A DNA stretch of 43,746 bases from Bacteroidota bacterium. GTDB taxonomy: Bacteria > Bacteroidota > Bacteroidia > Chitinophagales > Chitinophagaceae. The notes below the pieces were generated by a model that was given only the letters and a program-made list of their open reading frames with translations, had not been told where the DNA came from and searched no databases. Both the position numbers and the translations under genes were made by a program. Each line of letters starts with the position of its first letter. The stretch's first letter is position 1. The stretch covers positions 1 through 43,746 of the forward strand of contig CANJRV010000016.1 of NCBI GenBank assembly GCA_947476825.1, in the 5' to 3' direction. This document shows positions 23,748-32,678 of the stretch, one piece after another.

Positions 23748-24824
23748 TTATAATTCGATAAATTGTACCTGGTCTTGGTATTCTTTGAACGTTTTTTTGA
23801 CTTGTTCAATATGGGTATGCGTTATAAAAATTTGTGCGTTTTGTTTCACTAAAAAGTCAATTAATTTATGGCTTCTGCTTTCATCTAATTTTTCGAATAT
23901 ATCGTCTAATAATAAAATTGGCGATTTGTTTTTTTGTGCTTGAATGATGAAAAATTGAGCCAGTTTCAAACCAAATAAAAAGGATTTTCGTTGCCCTTGA
24001 GAGGCAGCTTGTTTGAATGGCATACCATTTAATTCAAAATCTAAATCATCTTTATGGATCCCATAATTTGTTCTTTGGGTACGTATGTCTTTTTCTATAT
24101 TTTGAGTTAGCAAATCTTCTAAAGATGCTGACTCTAATTGGGATTGATATTGAATAATAACTTGTTCTTTTTCCTCACTCAGATAGGTATAAAATTCATT
24201 CGTTTTCGTAGCAAGTTGTTTGCAAAAATCAATTCGGTATTGATGAATGATGTGACCAATGGTCTGCAGTTGCTTCGTGTAAATTTGTAACAAGGGATAA
24301 TCTTGTGCTGATTGCAAATGCCATTGTTTGAGTAGCGCGTTTCTCTGTTGTAAAATTTTGGCATACAAAATAATTTGATCCAAATAATCGACAGATAGTT
24401 GACTAATAATAGTATCCATAAATTTTCTTCTACCCTCACTGCTGCCCGTAATTAATTCTGTATCATCTGGCGCAATGAAAACACAAGGGAACTGACCAAT
24501 ATGCCTCGAAAATTGGGTATAAGCAACACTGTTTTTTAAAAATTCTTTTTTGCCATTGTCTCGAATAATACAGGTAAGTGTATCTAATTTATCTGTACGA
24601 AATTCGCCATTAATTCTCATGCCTTGCAAGCCATTCGTGATGACCAAACTATCTATATGTAGAAAATAACTTTTAGTAAAACACAAAAAGTGAATAGCAT
24701 CTAAAATAGATGTTTTACCAGATCCATTTTTACCTGTGATGCTTATGATTTGTTTGTCGAAGGAGAATTCCTGATTCGTATAATTTCTAAAATGGTATAA
24801 GGATATTTTTTCTATACGCAGCAT
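23748..24824 (-). CDS. recF: DNA replication and repair protein RecF
   Basis: This 358-residue SMC-like ATPase begins MLRIEKISLYHFRNYTNQEF, the RecF hallmark. It has Walker A TGKNGSGKTS, the block CVFIAPDDTELITGSSEGRRKFMD, a signature-like ASQGQRKSFLFGLKLA and Walker B PILLLDDIFEKLDESR. RecF with RecO and RecR loads RecA at single-strand gaps. An upstream in-frame TTG at 24836 lies inside the -7 box, so the ATG at 24824 is the start. It converges on the OmpA-like lipoprotein gene with a 5-base gap. Confidence 0.96.
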   Translation of the reverse strand: MLRIEKISLYHFRNYTNQEFSFDKQIISITGKNGSGKTSILDAIHFLCFTKSYFLHIDSLVITNGLQGMRINGEFRTDKLDTLTCIIRDNGKKEFLKNSVAYTQFSRHIGQFPCVFIAPDDTELITGSSEGRRKFMDTIISQLSVDYLDQIILYAKILQQRNALLKQWHLQSAQDYPLLQIYTKQLQTIGHIIHQYRIDFCKQLATKTNEFYTYLSEEKEQVIIQYQSQLESASLEDLLTQNIEKDIRTQRTNYGIHKDDLDFELNGMPFKQAASQGQRKSFLFGLKLAQFFIIQAQKNKSPILLLDDIFEKLDESRSHKLIDFLVKQNAQIFITHTHIEQVKKTFKEYQDQVQFIEL

Positions 24825-24833
24825 AAGTTGTGG

Positions 24834-24841
24834 CAAATATA
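24834..24841 (-). promoter_or_regulatory. Bacteroidota -7 element (TATATTTG) for recF
   Basis: On the minus strand TATATTTG exactly matches TAnnTTTG and lies 9 bases before the recF ATG, giving a very short leader. No -33 box at the right spacing is visible. Confidence 0.5.
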
Positions 24842-24891
24842 ATGAGTCCTCAGTAGAAAGTGAGGACCAACAATGAGTAATATTCGGACGA

Positions 24892-26457
24892 CTATCTGCT
24901 TACTATTGCATTTACAATCTTCATTCCATCCATCGCTGCACTGACGATACCTCCTGCGTATCCTGCGCCTTCTGCACATGGATATAAATTTTTCAATTGG
25001 ATATGTTGAAAGGTTTCCTTATCACGCGGTATTCTAACTGGTGATGAAGTGCGACTTTCTGTAGCTACAATAATTGCTTCTTCCGTATAATATCCACTAG
25101 AAGTTTTTCTTGTTTCTGCACTCATTTTTTTTCCAAATGTGACTAATGCATTGGATAAGGATTGGTAGACAATTTTGGGTAATACATCGGAGAGTAAGGC
25201 AGAGTTGACTCCTGGAAGATAAGAACAAACTGGCAAGCTAGCAGATACTTTATTGCGCACGAAATCTGTCATTCTTTGCGCTGGTGCAACATATTTTCCG
25301 CCACCAACTTCAAATGCTTTTTGCTCTACTTCTCTTTGAAAATACAATCCACCCAATGGGGATTTGTTTTTAAAATCTTTTTCATCTACACTCACTACCA
25401 TACCACTATTCGCAAAAGGATTGTTTCTTTTGCTTGGGCTCCAACCATTTACTACCAGTGTGTTTGCTTGCGTGGATGCAGGTGCAATAATACCACCAGG
25501 GCACATACAAAATGAAAATACACCACGTCCATTCACTTGTTCTACCAAACTATAACTTGCAGGCGGTAAGTAGGGATCACGCATATCGCAATGGTATTGA
25601 AGGGAATCTATGATATGTTGTGGATGCTCAATACGTACACCTAAAGCATAAGGTTTGCTTTCAATCTTGATATTTTTTTGATAAAATAATTCATAAATAT
25701 CGCTTGCTGAATGTCCTGTAGCCAATACTACATTTTTCACTGCAACATGTTGGGTTTCATTAATCACAATGGCGCTGATGGTATCACCTGTATACTTAAT
25801 ATCTGTAAGCTTCGAATTGAAATGAATTTCTCCACCACACGCTAGAATTTTTTCGCGAATAGCTTCAATAATTTGTGGCAATTTATTCGTGCCAATATGC
25901 GGATGCGCATCAAACATGATATCCTCCTCTGCACCAAAATAAGTAAACAACTCCAATACACGTTGCACGTTTCCACGCTTGTTACTGCGCGTATATAATT
26001 TGCCATCGCTATAAGTGCCTGCACCACCCTCTCCGAAACAATAATTACTTTCTTCATTGAGTATGCCGTCCTTATTCAGTATGGCTAAATCACGACGACG
26101 ATCGCGTACATTTTTTCCTCTTTCAAACAAGACAGGTTTGATGCCCAATTCAATACATTGTAGAGCGCAAAAAAGCCCAGCTGGTCCAGCACCTATGATA
26201 TGTAACTCTTCGCATAAGCTTACATTTTCAGCCTTAAATTCAATTTCTTTTTCAGTAAAAACAGCTTCATCTATATGCGCTTCTACTTGTAAAATAATAT
26301 GGGTTGTTTTACCTCTTCCATCAATAGATTTTTTTAGAATTTTATATTGAATCTGTTGCGATTTTTTTAAACGCAGTGCTTGCGAAATCGACATTAAAAT
26401 ATCCGCATTGGAGGAGGCTTGCGAAGGAAGCAATTGTAGACTAAGTTCTTTTATCAT
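24892..26457 (-). CDS. NAD(P)/FAD-dependent dehydrogenase
   Basis: A 521-residue flavoprotein. About 90 residues of N-terminal domain precede the dinucleotide-binding motif IIGAGPAGLFCALQCIELG and FERGKNVRDRRRDLA. Next come NYCFGEGGAGTYSDGKLYTRS and the C-terminal FAD-contact region with YPCAEGAGYAGGIVSAAMDGMKI. This domain order is that of the conserved 'FAD-dependent dehydrogenase' family found across Bacteroidota and Firmicutes (YtfP/HI0933-like relatives). The reaction it catalyses is unknown. It stands alone; recF follows 67 bases downstream with its own -7 box. Confidence 0.9.
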   Translation of the reverse strand: MIKELSLQLLPSQASSNADILMSISQALRLKKSQQIQYKILKKSIDGRGKTTHIILQVEAHIDEAVFTEKEIEFKAENVSLCEELHIIGAGPAGLFCALQCIELGIKPVLFERGKNVRDRRRDLAILNKDGILNEESNYCFGEGGAGTYSDGKLYTRSNKRGNVQRVLELFTYFGAEEDIMFDAHPHIGTNKLPQIIEAIREKILACGGEIHFNSKLTDIKYTGDTISAIVINETQHVAVKNVVLATGHSASDIYELFYQKNIKIESKPYALGVRIEHPQHIIDSLQYHCDMRDPYLPPASYSLVEQVNGRGVFSFCMCPGGIIAPASTQANTLVVNGWSPSKRNNPFANSGMVVSVDEKDFKNKSPLGGLYFQREVEQKAFEVGGGKYVAPAQRMTDFVRNKVSASLPVCSYLPGVNSALLSDVLPKIVYQSLSNALVTFGKKMSAETRKTSSGYYTEEAIIVATESRTSSPVRIPRDKETFQHIQLKNLYPCAEGAGYAGGIVSAAMDGMKIVNAIVSR

Positions 26458-26709
26458 GGTGTTAGGTTTTTATCCTAAAGTCGGTAAAAGTAGTTTTAAT
26501 TTTGAGGAAAAGTATAGGAAATAAAATGGCTGGAAAAATGGAATGAATAACTTGACATTCTATTGATGCAGAATTTGTGTAAGGATAATAAATCCTTCGA
26601 TAATGGTTCGGGATTAAATGCATAGGAAAGATAGTATGTGATATAAATCATGGACTTCGACTCCTCATAGTGAATACTTAATCAGGTAAACAATTACAAT
26701 AATTTTCTT
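26458..26709. other. Intergenic region without recognisable gene
   Basis: This AT-rich stretch between the divergent flavoprotein gene and the small gene at 26755 shows no convincing reading frame, repeat or RNA. It should contain the promoter of the flavoprotein gene. Confidence 0.4.
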
Positions 26710-26717
26710 TACTTTTG
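26710..26717 (+). promoter_or_regulatory. Possible -7 element (TACTTTTG)
   Basis: TACTTTTG fits TAnnTTTG and lies 37 bases before the ATG of the small protein at 26755. No -33 box is seen. Confidence 0.4.
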
Positions 26718-26754
26718 GCTTTCACTGATTTTCATATAAAAAGAAACTTAAAAA

Positions 26755-26967
26755 ATGCAAGGCATACAAACTGTAACAATAGACATACTTAACAATCAGG
26801 TTGTAAAACTTTTACAAGACCTCGAAGGCATGCATTTAATTCGTTTACGAAATGGGATGACACATTTTTCTAAAGCGAATAATCAAACGATTAAATACAA
26901 GGGCGCAATGACCAAACAAGCACTGCATGAAATAGATAAACAATTAAAGGAACTTCGCAACGATTAA
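26755..26967 (+). CDS. Small hypothetical protein (70 aa)
   Basis: The protein starts with a strand-like stretch TVTIDILNNQVVKLLQDLEGMHLIRLR and ends in a Lys/Glu-rich helix. The pattern 'IDILN..V..LL..LE.M.LI.L' is common in small Bacteroidota proteins resembling the N-terminal strand-helix part of antitoxins. No toxin gene is adjacent, so a toxin-antitoxin role is not supported. A -7 box is upstream, and codon use looks like that of its neighbours. Confidence 0.6.
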   Translation: MQGIQTVTIDILNNQVVKLLQDLEGMHLIRLRNGMTHFSKANNQTIKYKGAMTKQALHEIDKQLKELRND

Positions 26968-26995
26968 AAAATAAATTCCTATTTCCCCTCCACCC

Positions 26996-27625
26996 TCAAC
27001 TCAAATTCCTAACTAACTGTACAACAGCCAATATTATTAAAAGCGCCGAAACAAAATAATCAATTTGTTTTTTGTTGACCGAGAAATACGAAACTAATTT
27101 ATTGCCCATAAATGCGTAAATCCATAAGATAATGGCAACGCCGATGGATGCACCAATACTGAATATAAAAATGGAAAATGCTGACCATTCAAACCAAGAT
27201 TTTTCTATCAAGTAGGTTCCCCAAATAGCCCAAGCAGATAATTGAAATGGATTAAATATGGCGAGTAATAAAAGCTTATTGACTTGCTTTTTCTCCATCA
27301 CATTTACGTTTTCTAATGGCGTATGCTTAGACTTCTTTTTAGTTTCAAATAGATTTAAACCAGCCAGAAAAAGTAAAATCACAACGATGAGCCATTTGAT
27401 AACCAAGAGTAAAATGTGCTGTTGCAAAATCCATTGCATCATGGACATACAAAAGAAACAATAGGGAATCTCTATCAATGAAATAACAACTAATACTTTG
27501 TATAACGATTTGGTGGAACGCAAAGTACCTAATTGCAAAACAGACATATTGATATAACTAGGCACCAAATAGCCATAAATACCGACGCCAATACTAATGA
27601 TAAATTCTAGAATAAGTTTTAGCAT
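26996..27625 (-). CDS. LysE-type exporter-like membrane protein
   Basis: A 209-residue protein with six hydrophobic segments. The order GVGIYGYLVPSYINMSVLQLGT, then a charged cytosolic loop (ETKKKSKHTPLENVNVMEKKQVN), then FNPFQLSAWAIWGTYLI in the second half is the layout of LysE/RhtB amino-acid exporters. The family exports basic or other amino acids, but the substrate is not predictable. The typical GPN motif of LysE is changed (VPSYIN), so this is a divergent member. It is preceded by the acyl-CoA mutase gene on the same strand after a 43-base gap, and could be co-transcribed. Confidence 0.75.
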   Translation of the reverse strand: MLKLILEFIISIGVGIYGYLVPSYINMSVLQLGTLRSTKSLYKVLVVISLIEIPYCFFCMSMMQWILQQHILLLVIKWLIVVILLFLAGLNLFETKKKSKHTPLENVNVMEKKQVNKLLLLAIFNPFQLSAWAIWGTYLIEKSWFEWSAFSIFIFSIGASIGVAIILWIYAFMGNKLVSYFSVNKKQIDYFVSALLIILAVVQLVRNLS

Positions 27626-27668
27626 GTTGAATTTTTATGGCGTGATAAAATAGGCAGTAACGAATACA

Positions 27669-29228
27669 TTAGCGGTACTCTCCCCAAACCGCACGAAGTG
27701 TATTGGCTATTTCACCTAGTGTACAATGTGCTTCCACTGCTTCAATGACTAATGGCATTAAATTTTCATGGCCAGAAGCTTGTGTTGCAATTTTTTCTAG
27801 ACAATTTTTGACCAAGTTTTGGTTTCTATTTTCTTTAAATAATTTTAGTCTGGCTATTTGCTCCACTTGAATAGCATGATCTATTTTCATGATGGGTGTC
27901 GTATTTTTTTCTTGACTTTGGTATTTATTTACACCCACAATTATTTTCTCGTTTCGCTCAATTGCCTTTGTGTATGCATAACTTGAACGTGCAATTTGCT
28001 CTTGCATAAACCCTTGTTCAATCGCACTTACAGCACCTCCCATGGCATCAATTTTATGTATCAATTTCCAAGCAGCTTCTTCTACTTCGTTGGTTAAAGT
28101 TTCTATATAATAGGAACCTGCAAATGGATCTACGGTATCACAAATGCCACTTTCTTCGGCAATGATTTGTTGGGTTCGTAATGCAATGCTTGCAGCTTGT
28201 TCGGTAGGTAAACTTAATGCTTCATCAAAGCCATTCGTATGCAAACTTTGTGTACCACCAAGTGTTGCAGCGAGGGTTTGTACTGTAACGCGAACGATAT
28301 TGTTCATCGGTTGTTGGGCAGTCAAAGTACTACCGCCAGTTTGGGTATGAAAACGTAATTTTTGTGCTTCGATGTCTGTTGCACCTAACTCTTTTGTGAT
28401 ATGCGCCCACATGCGACGAGCAGCTCTAAACTTAGCTACTTCTTCAAACAAATGATTATGTGCGTTGAAGAAAAAAGATAATCGTTTGGCAAAAACATTG
28501 ATGTCTAATTTTTTCTCTATTGCGGCTTGTAAATAGGCTTTCCCATTTGCCAAGGTAAATGCAAGTTCTTCCACAGCTGTACTTCCAGCTTCACGAATAT
28601 GGTAACCACTGATAGAAATCGTATTCCACTTCGGTACTTCTTGACTACAATATTCAAAAATATCGGTAATCAAACGCATGCTTTGTTTTGGCGGGTATAT
28701 ATAAGTACCTCGTGCTGCATACTCTTTTAATATATCATTCTGAATGGTGCCGGTAATTTTTGTAATATCGGCTCCTTGTTTTTTAGCCAATGCAATATAT
28801 AAGGCTAATAAAATAAATCCACTGGCATTGATGGTCATGGAGGTACTTACTTTTTCAAGATTTATTCCTTTGAATAATCGCTCCATATCCTCCAATGAAT
28901 CAATGGCAACACCAACCTTCCCCACTTCTCCATCAGCCATTGCATCATCACTATCATAACCAATTTGTGTTGGAAGGTCAAATGCAACACTTAATCCAGT
29001 AACGCCATTGTTTAATAAAAAATGATACCGTTCATTGCTTGCTTCAGCGGTACTGAAACCAGCATATTGGCGCATGGTCCAAGGCTTATCGCGATACATG
29101 CCTTCATGCACACCTCGTGTGTATGGAAATTGCCCTGGCATTTCCTTTTCAACCTTTGCTTCTGTATATATTTTTTCTATTTCAATTCCTGAATCTAGAA
29201 CTACTTTTTTGCTATTTGACATATCCAT
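27669..29228 (-). CDS. Methylmalonyl-CoA mutase family protein, large (catalytic) subunit
   Basis: This 519-residue TIM-barrel domain has strong mutase motifs: [86 protein letters not shown] and [21 protein letters not shown]. The C-terminal B12-binding domain with DxHxxG is absent. This is therefore the large subunit of a two-chain mutase, like IcmA or the split methylmalonyl-CoA mutases, and needs a separate cobalamin-binding subunit not in this window. It rearranges branched acyl-CoA carbon skeletons. The frame extends to 29354, but the ATG at 29228 (or 29222) follows a -7 box. Confidence 0.92.
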   Translation of the reverse strand: MDMSNSKKVVLDSGIEIEKIYTEAKVEKEMPGQFPYTRGVHEGMYRDKPWTMRQYAGFSTAEASNERYHFLLNNGVTGLSVAFDLPTQIGYDSDDAMADGEVGKVGVAIDSLEDMERLFKGINLEKVSTSMTINASGFILLALYIALAKKQGADITKITGTIQNDILKEYAARGTYIYPPKQSMRLITDIFEYCSQEVPKWNTISISGYHIREAGSTAVEELAFTLANGKAYLQAAIEKKLDINVFAKRLSFFFNAHNHLFEEVAKFRAARRMWAHITKELGATDIEAQKLRFHTQTGGSTLTAQQPMNNIVRVTVQTLAATLGGTQSLHTNGFDEALSLPTEQAASIALRTQQIIAEESGICDTVDPFAGSYYIETLTNEVEEAAWKLIHKIDAMGGAVSAIEQGFMQEQIARSSYAYTKAIERNEKIIVGVNKYQSQEKNTTPIMKIDHAIQVEQIARLKLFKENRNQNLVKNCLEKIATQASGHENLMPLVIEAVEAHCTLGEIANTLRAVWGEYR

Positions 29229-29249
29229 TATTTTCCGTGGAAAGGACGA

Positions 29250-29257
29250 CAAATATA
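29250..29257 (-). promoter_or_regulatory. Bacteroidota -7 element (TATATTTG) for the mutase gene
   Basis: On the minus strand TATATTTG exactly fits TAnnTTTG and lies 21 bases before the mutase ATG at 29228. It also argues against the longer reading frame. No -33 box is apparent. Confidence 0.5.
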
Positions 29258-29449
29258 TTACAGAATCTCTAAGGATGGAGATAGATTTCTGCAGAGGCAG
29301 TGTCAATGGATTCTGTGACTTTTTCTTACAAATTACTGGCATGTTTAAACACACTGAAAAAACGAAGAAATTTTTTTAAGGAATTCACGTGTAAAAATGG
29401 CTTATATACAAACATTAAATTAGAATGTGCTAAAAAAGGCATAAAAAAA

Positions 29450-29481
29450 TTTGTACTTACACGCTTTTGTTTTTACTTTTC
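29450..29481 (+). promoter_or_regulatory. Probable Bacteroidota promoter (TTTG-N20-TACTTTTC)
   Basis: TTTG at 29450-29453 and TACTTTTC at 29474-29481 are separated by 20 bases, the usual spacing, with one mismatch at the last -7 position. The ATG at 29502 is 20 bases downstream. Confidence 0.4.
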
Positions 29482-29501
29482 TGAATATTAAATCTTCAAT
29501 T

Positions 29502-29966
29502 ATGTTTTTCTATCGCTACAGTACCATCAACAGCAAAAAAAATGCAAATGCACTAAGAGCAACTTTTTTAGGACAACATTTAAAAATCCACGATCTTGAT
29601 TTCGAAATTTCGGAAAAAGGTGGAGACATAAAAGTCATTCCACATGCCGAAAATGATGACCATGTGCATACATTACCCATCACCAGAATTAGAATTACGA
29701 GTAAAGGGGATCAAAGTGTAATCAAGGTAAGAAGTAAGCCAAGACGAATTGATATTGGCGGTCCCTATTTGCTCATGATATTTATTTCCTTTTCATTAAT
29801 TGCAGCTGGTTTATTGTTTGCATTCGGACAAGGTAAATACAATTCTACTATTTATATTATTGCAGGTGCATCCTTTGTTATGTTTGGTTTACTTTGGTTG
29901 CGTTTAGAACAAGGTTATTTTGATTATATCAGAAAGATAAGAAAATGGATAATTGATAATGCGTAA
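29502..29966 (+). CDS. Small two-helix membrane protein (uncharacterised)
   Basis: A 154-residue protein with a strand-rich soluble N-terminal half (LRATFLGQHLKIHDLDFEI, ITRIRITSKGDQSVIKVRS) followed by two membrane helices (YLLMIFISFSLIAAGLLFAF and IYIIAGASFVMFGLLWL) and a basic C-terminus. I do not recognise a family. The longer frame from 29451 starts at a TTAC-rich region without a promoter; the ATG at 29502 lies behind a probable promoter and is preferred. A hairpin terminator follows the stop by about 40 bases. Confidence 0.72.
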   Translation: MFFYRYSTINSKKNANALRATFLGQHLKIHDLDFEISEKGGDIKVIPHAENDDHVHTLPITRIRITSKGDQSVIKVRSKPRRIDIGGPYLLMIFISFSLIAAGLLFAFGQGKYNSTIYIIAGASFVMFGLLWLRLEQGYFDYIRKIRKWIIDNA

Positions 29967-30007
29967 GGAAAAGTAAATGGGCATCCATAGCATAATATTC
30001 TTCAAGT

Positions 30008-30040
30008 AAGGCTTCGCTTAAAGTGAAGCCTTTCTTATTA
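30008..30040 (+). terminator. Terminator hairpin between convergent genes
   Basis: A 12-bp stem (30008-30019 with 30021-30032, one G-T pair) with the sequence AAGGCTTCGCTT and its partner is followed by T-rich bases. It lies between the plus-strand gene ending at 29966 and the minus-strand gene ending at 30043, so it can serve both directions. Confidence 0.6.
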
Positions 30041-30042
30041 CA

Positions 30043-31587
30043 TTATTTCGCATCCTTTATTTTAAATACATCCAAACCATCCATGTTTGCTACCTTATCC
30101 ATGCTTGCATCTTGCATAATAATATTTGCTTGGTTATTTTCACTGATAAAAAAATAATAAGCGACATGGTATTTTTTTATGTCCAAGTTTAATTCTTCTT
30201 GTGTGTAATTCTGTTTTTCAATAGTAAAAAATGGGTTCTTTGTCAAATAAGCTATAACCCACATTCTACCAGCATCTGTGGCATTTGAAGTAAAGGCGCC
30301 ATGTATATTTTTAGATTGAATAAATTGAGCCATCTCAAACAAATCCTTGTTCTTATATTTTAAATTTTTCAATTGCATGATAGGAAATAGTAGAAATGAA
30401 ATGGCAATGCTTCCAAGTGCAATTCCCTGCCATAATGTATTTTTTATAGTTTGTAGCAAACGCGCGCACAATAACATAGACAAAAAGGTAATGAGCCAAA
30501 TATAACGTGTTTCAATATGCATCATCAAATAACCCATTGGTACAATTAGGATGCTTAATATCAATAATTGATATTGCAAATCCATTTCTTCTGATTTTTT
30601 TTTATTGAAGAAAAAATAGAAAAGCCCAATGCCTAATGCCGCCAATGTGAAGCAGGAAATTTCATGCATACATGTAACACTTTCTAAGGTCGTATAAACT
30701 ACTCTCGCTATCCATTTGGTAAAATGAGCAATAGAACTTGTAGGTGAACTTAAATTGGATTGTGTTATATAAGGGTCTTCCCAAAATGAAGGAGAATTAG
30801 GATAAGTGGGAGGTATCAATAAAGTAATATCTGGCTTAAACGATTTGCCACTATTAATATTCCAACTCATATTTAGTTTGCCTGCAAAGCCTGTCAATGA
30901 CCATTCTTTGTATTTGTGATGTAAAGCAAATGTCCAAGGTAAAATACAAAGTAGAAATACGCTTATACCAGTAACATAATATAAAATTGCCTTTTGCAAA
31001 TTTATTTTTTTGGATTTATACAACCAAAAACAAATCACCAAAAAATGCACGAAAAAAAAGAAAAGCGAATAGGCTTTAGCATAATATCCTATACTCATTA
31101 TTAAAGCACATGCTATTACCTTGCCTATATTCAGTAATGACTTGGAAAAAATAATAAGCAAATAAAATAAGACAAATGCCAATTGTAATACATCACCAAA
31201 CATTTGAAAATAAACGAAATAAACGACAATAAGAGGCAGTATGCTCATATAGATATGGTATACTTTTTTAGATACTTCAAAACGCAATAATAAATGATGA
31301 AACGCAACTAGAATGGCCCCTCCAAAGAAACAATTCAATGCTTTAGCAGAAGCCCATGCATCAAAGCCATGCTGAATAAATGGCGCTAACATCCATGAAT
31401 TCAAAGGACTCCAAAGTCCATTAATACTTTGAAAATAATCGCCTTTTGCCACTCGCTCAGCAATAGTCAAATAGGCAACACAATCACTATCCAATAAATA
31501 ACCTAAAAAAGGTTGCAGTAAAATCCAAAGAATAAAATAGCTGGAAAATGTAAATAGTAATTGACTAGCTGTTTTGTAATTGTTCAT
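30043..31587 (-). CDS. Polytopic glycosyltransferase-like protein (GT39/ArnT-type)
   Basis: A 514-residue inner-membrane protein with about ten membrane helices. Its early luminal loop DSDCVAYLTIAERVAKGDYFQSINGLWSPLNSW has the acidic-pair and 'SPL' character of GT-C glycosyltransferases (GT39/ArnT/PMT-like), and a soluble C-terminal domain of about 130 residues follows. Such enzymes move sugars from lipid carriers to outer-surface acceptors. The acceptor is unknown. The frame opens at 31650, but the ATG at 31587 gives a proper N-terminus; it overlaps the end of the BtuF-like gene by 23 bases, so both are likely on one transcript. Confidence 0.78.
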   Translation of the reverse strand: MNNYKTASQLLFTFSSYFILWILLQPFLGYLLDSDCVAYLTIAERVAKGDYFQSINGLWSPLNSWMLAPFIQHGFDAWASAKALNCFFGGAILVAFHHLLLRFEVSKKVYHIYMSILPLIVVYFVYFQMFGDVLQLAFVLFYLLIIFSKSLLNIGKVIACALIMSIGYYAKAYSLFFFFVHFLVICFWLYKSKKINLQKAILYYVTGISVFLLCILPWTFALHHKYKEWSLTGFAGKLNMSWNINSGKSFKPDITLLIPPTYPNSPSFWEDPYITQSNLSSPTSSIAHFTKWIARVVYTTLESVTCMHEISCFTLAALGIGLFYFFFNKKKSEEMDLQYQLLILSILIVPMGYLMMHIETRYIWLITFLSMLLCARLLQTIKNTLWQGIALGSIAISFLLFPIMQLKNLKYKNKDLFEMAQFIQSKNIHGAFTSNATDAGRMWVIAYLTKNPFFTIEKQNYTQEELNLDIKKYHVAYYFFISENNQANIIMQDASMDKVANMDGLDVFKIKDAK

Positions 31588-32329
31588 GTAGGTGATAAAA
31601 ATAATCAAATGATTGTAACATTCGGCTTCCATACCAACTAAATAATTCACCGTCGACTAAAATTATTTTTACATCAGGTAAACTTGCTTGCATTTCCTCT
31701 ATATGTTTTTGTTTGAATGGAAAGGGTTCACTAGATAACAATACATAAGCTGGTTGCAAGGCTATTATTTCTTCCATCGTCAATATTGGATAGCGCATTT
31801 GTGTGACTACATTTCGCATTCTAGCATAGCCCATCATGTCGTGTATGAAAGTATCTGCACCAGCAGCCATATAAGGTTTTTGCCAAATTAAATACAAAGC
31901 ATCCATACTATTTTGATTTGTACGAACGGTCATTTTCTTTTTTATTTTATCTATTAATAGTTGTGCTTCCTCTTTCCGATTGACCAATTCCCCTACCTGT
32001 GCAATCATGTCTAAAGCGTCTTGCACATTTTTAATATCACTTACCCAAACAGGAAATTCTTTAGATAATGCTTCAATATCTGCTTGCGTATTTTCTTCTT
32101 TATTGGCTAAAATTAAATCGGGTTGCAATGCTCGAACACTAGATATATCAATTGTTTTGGTGCCTCCTACTCTTTTTTTATCTCTAAACCATTGGGTAGG
32201 ATGTATACAAAATTTGGTAATCCCAACTACTTCCTCTTGTAATCCCAAATCAAATAATAATTCGGTTTGAGAAGGAACCAATGAAATAATGCGAGTTGGT
32301 CTTTTAAGATATGGAAGCAGTTCTATCAC
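31565..32329 (-). CDS. BtuF-like periplasmic-binding-fold metal-chelate receptor
   Basis: The family signature PTRIISLVPSQTELLFDLGLQEEVVGIT near the N-terminus is followed by HPTQWFRDKKRVGGTKTIDISSVRALQPDLILANKEEN. Later comes LTMEEIIALQPAYVLLSSEPFPF, the cobalamin- and iron-siderophore-binding helical-backbone fold (BtuF/FhuD type). No signal peptide is seen if translation starts at GTG 32329 (MIELLPYLKRPTR). The longer frame to 32428 overlaps the upstream gene heavily and is less likely. Without export it may be a cytosolic member, as is common in Bacteroidota. No permease or ATPase gene is adjacent. It overlaps its upstream neighbour by 26 bases. Confidence 0.82.
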   Translation of the reverse strand: MIELLPYLKRPTRIISLVPSQTELLFDLGLQEEVVGITKFCIHPTQWFRDKKRVGGTKTIDISSVRALQPDLILANKEENTQADIEALSKEFPVWVSDIKNVQDALDMIAQVGELVNRKEEAQLLIDKIKKKMTVRTNQNSMDALYLIWQKPYMAAGADTFIHDMMGYARMRNVVTQMRYPILTMEEIIALQPAYVLLSSEPFPFKQKHIEEMQASLPDVKIILVDGELFSWYGSRMLQSFDYFYHLHEQLQNS

Positions 32330-32678
32330 CAAAATGTGGTTTATATAAAAGTAAAATAACAAAGGAAAAAAGCAAGTCAATTGGAAATAGAACTTCGCCA
32401 AAGACTTCACCAAAAAGATATCTGCCAAAGAATAATTTCATGGCTACTTCAAAAAATACCAGCATGAAATACGCGAATGCAAAAACTCTTTTTTTGAATG
32501 TAATACCCAACCACACCAAGGTAAAAATCAATAGCATCATTGGGTAAAACATATAAAAAGTCCATACCGTAAAATCACTAAATAGTGAATATATCGCATG
32601 CGCAGTGATGGCAATATGAAAAATCAAAATAGAAATGATGACAATGGGTGTACTCAGTTTGAATGCGTTAAGATTCAT
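32304..32678 (-). CDS. Small integral membrane protein (uncharacterised)
   Basis: A 124-residue protein with about four membrane helices (STPIVIISILIFHIAITAHAI, FYMFYPMMLLIFTLVWLGI, VFAFAYFMLVFFEVAMKLF and FPIDLLFSFVILLLY). I do not recognise the family. The ATG at 32678 overlaps the end of the TamB-like gene by 11 bases, and the stop overlaps the next gene, so this is the second gene of a coupled four-gene run. The longer frame starting at 32750 lies inside the TamB-like gene and is rejected. Confidence 0.75.
   Translation of the reverse strand: MNLNAFKLSTPIVIISILIFHIAITAHAIYSLFSDFTVWTFYMFYPMMLLIFTLVWLGITFKKRVFAFAYFMLVFFEVAMKLFFGRYLFGEVFGEVLFPIDLLFSFVILLLYKPHFGDRTASIS

Noticed and set aside
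26755-26967. Antitoxin of a toxin-antitoxin pair
   Set aside because: The N-terminal pattern is only vaguely antitoxin-like and no toxin gene is adjacent on either side.
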